A stretch of DNA of 64,000 nucleotides from Collybia mongolica. Lineage: Eukaryota > Basidiomycota > Agaricomycetes > Agaricales > Clitocybaceae. This document shows positions 55,180-64,000 of this stretch, piece after piece (the stretch's first letter is position 1; every line of letters starts with the position of its first letter). The notes under the pieces are model-generated. The model had not been told where the DNA came from. It saw only the letters and a list, made by a program, of their open reading frames with translations, and did not search any database. Location of the stretch: NCBI GenBank assembly GCA_013420905.1, contig JAAXNY010000016.1:1-64000 (forward strand), read 5' to 3'. The position numbers were made by a program, and so were the translations under genes.

Positions 55180-56781
55180 TCGCAAAAGGCATCATAAGCC
55201 GAACTGTAACCACTCATTTAGCCCTGTAACACCTACCTAAACATGGTGTCGTTGTACGTGACGTAGCCCTCCCACTCGATGTTCTCTCCTTATCAATCTA
55301 TGTACCCACCTTGATGAATCACAAACCCGAAACGACCGGCGCGTGCTTTGCTGTGTGAAAGATGCGCTCCGCTCCGCTCCAGGCAGGTGTCGCCAAACAC
55401 AAGAAAACGTAATAAGCTCCACGTTATCCTGGGTTGCTTTCTTCGCAACCTGGTTCTAAGCCTACCTGGTTTCGGCTCTGGAACGTTCGAAATTGACCTC
55501 ATGACCATTCGGTCTAGTTGTGTTGCCTACACCCACGAAAGCCCGTCAATCCACCAATGGTTGGTATGGATACTTCCAACAATCGCGCATGATATATAGG
55601 TGCTTGGGGATGTGTGGGTTGAATTGAATGGGAATAACTAACCGACGTTTGCATTGGCCTTCACGGGAGTAACAGGGTTTATAAACTGCCCACGGTACCA
55701 CGGGCGAACATTGAAACATGGTTCTACATAATCACAAGGAGGTCGGTTGCGCCTCGAGATTGACGCCAACTACACCCCGTCACTCGCCGCCACAGACCCC
55801 GGAACGAACAATGATGGGTCAGATTCTTTCGAAACTTCGTCAGTTTATGTCCGGGACTGCAGGGTTGTGAAATGCAGCCCTACAGGTCAAAGCCAAAATA
55901 CAATGTGTGTACCGGCTGATACCTTTTAAGTTATTTGAATTCTCCAACTCGCCCTGACCTTTGACGTTGAGACCAGGCCTGCCTTGATTCTCATTGGGGC
56001 ATACTGTAGCTTCGCCAATGCTGATACTCGCTCAACCTCGATGGGGAATCATTCAGAGACGCGTCGATCCGCTACTGCTAACACTGATACAAGACCTTAG
56101 GATAAGCTTCAATGGTTGTAAGCATTATGGTTCAGACCAAGATTAACATGCTTCGAGGCGGCCATGGATTTCAGTACGTACACCTTCAAGAAAGTAATCC
56201 AGACAGCGGTCATGACATAAATAACTTCTACCAAAGGCGAAGATCAGCATAGGGGATCATCAGGGTAAGGTAGCATGGTGGCTAAGATCCAAGTTTCAGT
56301 AGTACGACCCATCTGCGAATGATAGGTTAAAAGTTCTGCTGGGGACTTGGGATAATGGGGGAAAATAGAGGGGTCAGTCTATACCCCACACCTATTTGAA
56401 TGAAAACATACGGAGTCACCCATCGTATGCGTTGGAGTCCTGGACTTGACTAGACTGGGACTCGAGTTTTCATTTTAAGTTGCCTGTTGAGTCAGGTCGG
56501 AGAAATATCTGGGAAACTTTCCGTATCATTTCAGTATTTCTGTAATGTCTCGCAGCATACTCTATGGGATTCGTCCTCAGATCTAACGTGAACACAGGCC
56601 ATGGATGAGGAGATGATCGCCAGAAGGACGACCACGACGTGATGGTCGTACTTACAAGCGAGATGATCGGATTTCGGATTGGTACCGATTCCTCGCTTCC
56701 GAGACCATCCCCGTTTGTTAAGCAGCTGTTAAGTCATGTATCACTTTCTTGCACTTAGCCCTATTTTCAGGAATCATTGTA
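55180..56781. other. 1.6 kb intergenic region, no gene seen
   Basis: No frame with family motif or splice structure; the last part probably holds the promoter of the epoxide hydrolase. Confidence 0.5.
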
Positions 56782-58292
56782 ATGACCACTCCACTGCTCC
56801 CATTAACCACAATCGAGGCCAATCAGTCCGATGTTGAGGTATACGTACCACCTCTCGCTTTCAGGGTGAAGCCATTCACCGTCGATCTTTCGGCACAAGC
56901 TACTCGCATGATTGGTACGGTCAAGGCTGCCCGCCTTCCTGACAAACCCCAGTACCGAGGCTTGGGATCGACCTTTGGAGCCGACCTAGACAAGATGAAG
57001 GAGCTTCAGACTGCTTGGACGACGACCTTCAGCTGGTCAACTCAGCAAGCGGCCATGAACAAGTGAACATACTATGATTTTTATACAATAATTGTTTATA
57101 ACGTATAGATACCCTCATTACACTGCTGTCATCGAAGGCCTCACCATTCATTACGTATATCAAAGGTCAGAAAACCGTGACGCAATCCCTCTAATCCTCA
57201 TGCATGGCTGGCCTGGTAAGTATATTATTGTTTACTTTATTCCCAAGACTGAACCATTTCATTCCTAGCCTCCTTCCTACAATTCCTTCCGATCGTTGAG
57301 CCACTCACTACGGTAGGCAAAACGTCTACTGGCGCACCCGTTTCGTTTGACGTAGTCATTCCCTCCTTGCCGGGGTTCGCTTTTTCTTCCCCACCGCCTG
57401 CTGACTGGACCCTCCATGATACGGCGCGCATATTCGATACCCTGATGACCCAAGTGCTTGGATATAAAACTTACGCTGTCTTCGGCACGGACTTTGGTTG
57501 CGTGGTCGGCTACTCCATGTACAGCAAATTTCCTACCAATGTTCGCTCGGCGAGCTTCGACTTCATCCCATTCCTCGCATTAATGCCAGACCAACTGGCA
57601 GTAGAAGGAATCGTCCTCGACGACTACGGCAAATTCGCTATCCAAATACTAATAAAAACAGCGGCTACGGGTATCGGGTATTACCATGAACAAAGCACAG
57701 AGGTAAGATCTATGTCATGGAGTTGAAATTTTCGAGGTTCTACATGCTATTATTCACATCAGCCCAACACAATTGGACTTGCTTTGTTCGATAACCCACT
57801 AGGTCAACTTATTTGGATGGGTTCTAAATTTCTTCTATGTGAGTTGGAAGCCCAAAGCCACTCATTCACAGCTCATACAGCCCGGCCCAGGGTCTGATCC
57901 TCGCGCAGGAACCAATGGATCCCTTATGAATACAGACAATATTTTGGCATCCATCTCCCTTTACTACCTCACTGAATCGTTTGTCTCTGCTGCGTTCACG
58001 TATGCCCAGAATGCAAACTGCTTCGGGACAGTTTACACCAAGGCGCCCACAGATGCTCCGTTGCTATTTAGCTCTTTTAAATTCAACAACCAGTACTGGC
58101 CGAAGGAGATGGTCTCCAGGATTGGTAATTTGGTGTTCTACAAAGGTAATTTCGGACCATAAGGTCGTTGATCGTCCTCATGATTTATTCGGATCTCATA
58201 TAGAACATGACTTTGGTGGCCATTTCCCGTCATTAGACAACCCGACCGAATTTGTCGATGATTTAAGGGAGATTCGTACCTTCTTCAAATGA
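56782..58292 (+). CDS. Epoxide hydrolase (EHN / microsomal type, alpha/beta fold)
   Basis: Exons 56782-57062, 57109-57215, 57269-57702, 57763-57838, 57891-58145, 58204-58292; 413 residues. EHN domain at about 30-120 (F-R-V-K-P-F-T-V-D to the F-S-W-S-T-Q region), then the hydrolase: oxyanion loop H-G-W-P near 127, nucleophile Asp in G-T-D-F-G near 203, F-V-S-A-A-F-T-Y-A lid region, catalytic His in H-D-F-G-G-H-F-P near 391. The residue after H-G-W-P is Ala where Gly is usual. It turns epoxides into diols; many fungi carry several for lipid or xenobiotic epoxides. An open frame runs slightly upstream (from 56749) without ATG, so the start is ATG 56782. Confidence 0.92.
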
Positions 58293-58793
58293 ATATAAAG
58301 TTGGCGAATGTGTAACAATCGGCGCCCGGTCATCAACTCGCTTCAACATCATCTCCAACAGCGTAGACCTGTAACGCTTCTGTAAGAACGTGGACTTGAT
58401 CGGGTTGGTAAACATTTCATACCGGATTATCTGCCGCATGTAAGTAACAAGAACACGCGATGGATGGCCGGTTCGCAGAATCGATCAGCTCTTTCTTTCT
58501 GCCTCATTTTAATTTCACAACTCGTCAAAGACAATATTTCGTGTTGTTTGAGCATCACTTATCTAGAGAAATCAATGGAATATGGCGTATGTGTGTATCG
58601 TGGTGCGTTCGGAAGCTCGTTTAACACGTAGACGTCTCTGAATAGGTATGGTAGTTCTAATCATAATAAGCATAGGTATAGGTAGTACAATGATACCAAG
58701 TGCAGATACATGTTGAGATCGGAAAACACAAGTTGTGGCAAGCAAAACAACCAGAACCCAAGAACTACACGAGGACCTCAACTCATGGTCCAA
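58293..58793. other. Convergent intergenic region
   Basis: 3' flanks of epoxide hydrolase and BTB gene; nothing else seen. Confidence 0.55.
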
Positions 58794-60641
58794 TCAAAGC
58801 GAAATAGAATGCAGTCCGAGCCAGTCATCCAATTGCCGCCAGATTTCCCGTTTATTGGATTGCCACTCCTCCCTCCGAGCCGAAATGCAGGCTGAACAAT
58901 ACCCATGACTCCGCCAAACATCAGTCAGGTCAGCCAGAGTCTGAAGCCCACATATTGGATCGAACACAAATTTATCATATATCTTTGATGTATGCACCGC
59001 TTCCACGTACTTGACAACAACAGAGGCCGGTGTGTCTGTGATACAGGGGGTTCGAGGGTGCTCATCCTTAACTCTCGACGTACTTGTTGCGGAACATGAA
59101 AACGAAAACGATGGAGAAGCTGCGAGACGTGCCCATGCCCGCCGGAGTTCCTGGCGCGTCCTCGCAATAGTGAGGCAATCATATTGGGAGACACAATCTG
59201 GAAGGACGCCACTCCGACAAAGATCATAGAGTGCGAGTTTTGTGATGGTAGTGTCTTGAATTTCCCGGGCAAGGTCGAGGCTTTCGACAGCATGAGGGTT
59301 CATGACAAGGGTAACAAACATCAGAGTATCTTCTGTGTCGATTCCGGGACCCTTCTTAATGAGGGGTTTCCAAATACCTTGAAAGTGCTTGTCGGCCCAT
59401 TCCCTTAAAACTGGAAAATTGAGAATAGTAGCTGCACGCAAGACAGATGCTATAGTTGTGAACGGCGGATCCTCATGGCTGTATCCCCTAATTTGAGACT
59501 ATCAGGAAAAGGGGAGAAACAGAAAAATGTTGTTGCTTACAGGCCTTCTTCAAATATCTCGAACATGATCTCTACGTCCTCTAAGGGTATCTTCATACTG
59601 TCAAGGATACACACAATGCCATCTCCTCTTCTAAGTATCAGTATTCCTGATTGTTCAGTCCCACCAATGCTACTTTGCTTGAACAAGTCCGAAAAGATGG
59701 GGCTGGCTTTTACCAACCGGCTACGGTGGAGGTTGAACTCAGTCTGGCCTAGTTGTATAATTGTGTTTCCATCAGGTAGCCAGAGAGTTGGGTGTTTCAT
59801 CATGGGGTGGTGTGGAGTACCCTCAACAATGGCCTTTTGTCTTTTCGTAGGTATATGCATGTCAGAAAGCAAAGGAGAAGTATTCGAACTGCCCGGCAAT
59901 GAGCTGGGGTGTTTGCGTTTGACAAGATGTTCTGAGCTAGTAGAGTCTATGGCCGTTTGCGATGATGATGATGAGTTGGAGACAGTGCTTGTAGGGTACT
60001 GTGGTTTGAACTTGCGTTTGGGTAAGGTTTCGATAAGAGCTCCTGGCTGTGATAGTGATATCTGCTGCGGCCTTTCAGGAGCGGTGATCAATTGTTGACC
60101 TCTGCCAGAAGAGCCGGTGTGCGCCGAGTCGCCCAGTCCGGGGTTCGATTTTCTAGTGTTTCTCATAGACTCCTTCGAAGGCGGTACTGGCAATGGGAAA
60201 GGAGGCGGGATAGCTACCCTCCAAGTGTGCGAGTGGTTAGATGGGGCTGTGGTTTGTGGAGTCTGTGAGATAACGGTAAACGATGCTCCAGTGCGTTTTT
60301 TCGTTGCAGGGGGCGGGGGGAGCTGGCGGGGTTTTTTGGCGTTGGGTGCAGTCGGCCCTTTCTTACGCTTCCCTTTTTCTGGAGGTGGAGAATGGAATAA
60401 ACTATCGTATGAAGATCTGGATTGGCTCTCGTTACGAGATGAATGTGTATGTGTGGCTTGAATTTTAACTGCTTGAGATATACATGACCGATAACGTGAG
60501 AGAGCACATACCACCAGACTCTACCGTTTGCTTTGCATTACGAGTGGACCCAGTGGAAGCCTGTTTATTTGCTGCAAAACGGTGACCAGATCTTGTAACG
60601 CCCTGGTAACTGAGTAGGGGATCAGGACTTGTATTCGACAT
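58794..60641 (-). CDS. BTB/POZ domain protein with long disordered N-terminus
   Basis: Exons 60641-60512, 60471-59541 (start could be 60468), 59478-58794; 581 residues. Residues 1-260 are Ser/Pro/Lys-rich and disordered. The BTB core starts about 265 (W-L-P-D-G-N-T-I-I-Q-L..F-N-L-H-R-S-R-L-V-K-A-S-P-I-F) and is followed by the helical region typical of the large mushroom BTB family (A-A-T-I-L-N-F-P-V-L-R-E-W-A). C-terminal C-S-A-C motif near 560. These proteins are abundant in Agaricomycetes; some may be Cullin-3 adaptors, but the role is unknown. Confidence 0.88.
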
Positions 60642-61814
60642 ATTTGTTGGCAAGGCCGAATCCGAGAGGCAAGGCAGGCGGTTTGTATAACCGCTAGCGG
60701 AAGTAAAGATGAGGCTTAAGGCAACAACGTCTGCAGTTCCTACGGTGGAAGTATTCGAGGACTGTTGTGGTTGTCGTAATAGTCGAACGTACGTTAAGTA
60801 GTCCCGGGTCACTTCCAAAAGGGTTTTTGGTGCAGCTGTTGATTATTTCAGACTGTGGATTATTGATATTACCATTGCCTTGTCTTTGTGGCCTTTGTAT
60901 ATATATACTAGATATTAATCTATATAATGCCTCTCCTAGTGATGTAACGTGTCCAACGAAATGTACTCATCCTCCAACAAGAATCGTCAACTACATTTGA
61001 TTATGACATCCTCAAAAAAAAAATTATTATGCTTTATGATAGCTTTTCACACCCTAGAGGTAAAATATCTTGATTATTGTGAGCGCATCGTGGTAGATGT
61101 GTGTTGTCTGCTAAAAGGGATGTAAATCCCTACATGCGACCCTAGCACAATCAAGATGAGCAGCCTGATAATCTCAACAGAATGATATACGTACGACGGG
61201 ACAGTATTCTGCTATAAGCGGCACTTGCTGGCTCCGAGCATCTATGATGTTTTCATGGTCAGGAAAACTTCAGATAGATTGTTCGTATTTTCGACTTGGT
61301 TCGCAACGCTCCTATCTCTGTACCAGGATTTTCGGTACGCCACGACATCTTTTTCGTCATCGTTAAAGTATGTTTCGTTGAGAGTCGAGATATGTATGGT
61401 GTGTACGACTGGCCGTTTGTTAACAAATATGGGGGGGAAACATATACCGATTGGAAGTTTTAATATCGGTCAGCAATGTTGGGAGCGCAGGAGGACGGAA
61501 GTAACGGCATACTGATCCCATCAGCGTGAAAGGCATCAAATGTAGACCTGAAGTCAACCCAACATAAAGACAGGGATAAGACCAGTGGAAGATACTAGTA
61601 CTCATTGTCCATTCTGTAGTAGGACTCTGGATGAAAATCTGAAGTCGAAGAGACTAGTTCACGAGCCTCTCGAGAGCAAGGTTAACAAGCTGATGTGTTG
61701 TCACAGGAACGAGACGTCACGTCATGTGATAATATTCCTTGTACGTTATATATGCTCAGTAAACAAGTGCCAGGCATACATAATAACACGCGAAGGGTGC
61801 AAGCATTCCACCAA
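60642..61814. other. 1.2 kb intergenic region, no gene seen
   Basis: AT-rich with an (AT)n tract at about 60899-60910 and an A10 tract near 61014. Open frames here lack family support. Confidence 0.5.
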
Positions 61815-62933
61815 TCACGAGCCACGAGCCATACTGCGAGAGAGTAAAGGTTAATAGGGTACCATGGATAGGAGAGCAGGGACTTACCGGCCCAGGCCAG
61901 CAGAGTCACCGTTGAAGATATCCTGGTCTCCAGGGTTAGGACCAGAGTCGGCATACTGCCAAAAAGTGGTGAAGCTAGGCCGGTCTCAGATTAAATAGCC
62001 TTGTTGAAGAAATACACAACGTACCCCCATCCAGCAGGAAGGGTACCAATCGAGGATGCATAGCGAGCAATCCACAACGGGTTTGTCGAGCCGAACGAGG
62101 CGTTATTTCCCGTGCAGGTGGTCCACCAGTCAGTGGTCGAGTAGATGACTTTTATGAGATTAGTATAGGAATACTTCCATTCACGTTACCGACTTACTGG
62201 GATAACTAATATAAAGTTATTAATGAGATGTTCCGTATATGAACAAAACTTCACATACCGACCAGTCGCAGCATGGTACGTATTGGAAAAGTCACGAATC
62301 CACGCAACCATAGACGAGGCGCTCAAGCCGAAGCAAGTGGAGCCGTAAGGGTTGTCTGCAAGAACGTTTAGTGTTGTTAAAGCGAAAGGTATGACCAGCT
62401 TACACTCAATGTCAAGAGCTCCAGGAAGAGTCCTGCCTATGTCTCGAAGTTAATGATTGAATTAAAACCCATATCATCCACTTTACCATCAGCAGTCCAT
62501 CCACCTATATTGAGAACGTCGGTTAGAATAGTAGAGGATTGAATGATCATACACTTACCGCCGTGAGCGAGGAAGAAGTTTGCTTGGGCGGCACCAGAGG
62601 AAACATCAGGGCGCGCAAAGTGATAACCACCCCGAATGATGTTGTTGTTCGTAGCACCAGTGTACTGGCTGGAAAACTCGGAACTTGTGTAAGCTGATAG
62701 TACTCATGTGTGAGGAGAACAGTCTGAAGGGAGTAGGCAGACTAACTGGTGCCTTCGGTGGCCTTGATATACGCGAATTGAATTCCGTTGGCCTTGACCG
62801 TAGCCCAGTTGATATTAGGCTGCCAGCCCGACACATCAATTCCCTGAGGAGCTGCACGTTTTTGCAAGCTCTCGAGAGGGGTCGCGTGAACAATAGCCGC
62901 AAGTGCGAGGGATACAAGTGAAAGCAACCTCAT
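61815..62933 (-). CDS. Secreted GH25 lysozyme (Chalaropsis type)
   Basis: Exons 62933-62747, 62693-62559, 62504-62487, 62436-62404, 62355-62259, 62205-62198, 62148-62025, 61974-61888, 61833-61815; 235 residues with all phases closing. Signal peptide ([17 protein letters not shown]) and a K-R processing site near 26. GH25 domain: G-I-D-V-S-G-W-Q (first catalytic Asp), [19 protein letters not shown] near 122 (catalytic acid), W-Q-Y-A-D-S-G. It cleaves the beta-1,4 bond of bacterial peptidoglycan; in fungi probably for defence against or feeding on bacteria. Exon 6 has only 8 bases. The last exon (19 bases) is the least certain; without it the frame stops at TAA 61884. Confidence 0.94.
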
Positions 62934-64000
62934 GATGAAGAAACCTGAATTTCTGGAGAATGGTGGAAGACGAAAGACATTTTATACGCATAATGCGGTC
63001 CCGAGAAACGGGAGATCCGTTACAACCATATGGGTTGGAAGGAGAAATTGCACTCATATGACCGGGCGAAGCGCGCACAGCATAATGTTCAACCTACCCA
63101 CAGGGCGCGTGTCGTTTCAACTGTAGCATGTCCTAGTGTTTTTTTTTCAGCTCGAAGATCCTCAAGTATGGATCTAACAGAATGTCACATACCATGACAT
63201 GGAAGTCGAAGATGCTACACAATCATTTGATTTTTTCTCGGTTATGCCGTGGATAGTGGAGGGTACATAGAGCTGATCATTATCAACATACACATGCCTT
63301 GATGTCGGTCAAGACTGTGGAGGAAGGAAGCTATGAAGATTGGCTATTATGAGAACCCTTGCAGTGATTTCCGTGGTCTGCCAGCATTTCTGAAGTGCAG
63401 TTGATCCGACCGAATGTGAACTAGCAAGGAACAGACCAATTAAAAGGAGCTCATGTTGACGAGAAGCCGGAGCCGTTATCAGAGGTGTTGTCACCACGGT
63501 GACAGCTGCAAGCGTTTCGAAGATATAAAGAAGTGTCATGGGGTAAAAAAACACACCAAACATTCCACAGCCGAAAAGAAGTCTCGGACTTTTACCTTTG
63601 GGAATGGTAAGTAATCCCTAATGCATATGGTAACTTAGGAGATTGCATCACTATAATTGAAGATCCACTTCATCTGTGTATCTTTCGTGTGATTTTTTGG
63701 AGCCTGTAGGCACTAAGAAAGGAGGTGTCTGAGGCCATGAGATAGCTTAGTTGGAACGGCCGTAACTGACATAAGAGCACCAGCTTAAAGACGTTTCTTG
63801 TAAAAGTCGAAAGAATAACATTGACAATTCCAACCTGCCCTCAAGTTCAAACACGTCAAAATAGGGCGAAATACCTTGAATGTTGGCCACGATCAAAGAA
63901 AGGCTCAGGCACCCCTCACCATATCATATTTGTAATAGCCATGGCCATGGCTCGGGTGAACTTCATGCTTCATGTGCTTTCCATGGTATTACAGCCGTGG
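62934..64000. other. Upstream flank of GH25 gene, no further gene seen
   Basis: The first 250 bases are likely promoter. An 84-codon minus-strand hydrophobic frame (63309-63563) has no family signal and could be chance or an exon of an off-window gene. Confidence 0.4.

Noticed and set aside
63309..63563. 84-codon hydrophobic minus-strand frame
   Set aside because: Could be part of a gene beyond the edge, but has no family signal and no clear splice partners in the window.
31609..64000. Possible secondary-metabolite cluster around the P450 and epoxide hydrolase
   Set aside because: They are 20 kb apart among housekeeping genes, with no synthase, transporter or regulator.

Overview
The window is nuclear DNA of a filamentous fungus, most likely a mushroom-forming basidiomycete (Agaricomycetes). 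The genes carry many short introns (mostly about 50-110 bases, GT..AG), lie close together and are often head to head. The gene set (NAC-beta, coactosin, Rrg9, PIG-S, an Snt1/NCoR-type corepressor, ABCE1, a proline-rich BTB protein, a GH25 lysozyme) fits that group. Gene models were built by eye from splice sites and reading phase; all but two close perfectly.

The left part (1-28110) is a transposon graveyard with a readable history. (a) A Ty3/Gypsy element on the minus strand ('G1') enters from off-window left and ends at 7656; pro and pol are open, gag is broken. (b) G1 sits inside the gag gene of a chromovirus copy ('A', 7657-9265, minus). (c) An intact-looking chromovirus copy ('B', 11314-17448, plus) lies opposite. 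A's outer flank and B's outer flank carry the same 5-base target duplication, so A and B are recombinant products of an inversion between two opposed insertions. The inverted segment 9266-11313 holds 82 bases of another element's LTR, half of a minisatellite and a hAT transposase fragment. (d) A second Gypsy element ('C', 17449-26842 plus the inverted 9266-9347 piece) is decayed by TGA stops, and its 3' untranslated region holds an intact Tc1/mariner element (24097-25704). (e) C itself was inserted into a palindromic 160-base minisatellite whose halves now lie at 9348-9945 and 26843-27440.

The two Gypsy families G1 and C share an 18-base primer-binding site. G1 has canonical -1 frameshift heptamers at both gag/pro and pro/pol; chromovirus B has one at gag/pol, overprinted by a 34-base duplication that moves pol into the gag frame behind a TGA.

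From 28111 to 31608 there is little that can be assigned. The right part (31609-64000) is a gene-rich segment: NAC-beta <> GNAT acetyltransferase; coactosin <> Rrg9; cytochrome P450; a PAQR/haemolysin-III receptor; tRNA-Thr(CGT) with an intron; the GID/CTLH E3 ligase subunit Fyv10/MAEA; PIG-S <> Snt1-like corepressor; parvulin <> ABCE1/Rli1; an epoxide hydrolase; a BTB protein; a secreted GH25 lysozyme. These are mostly housekeeping genes with no evident shared pathway. I saw no new defence or metabolic system; the most unusual biology is in the retroelement recoding sites and the reconstructable inversion.
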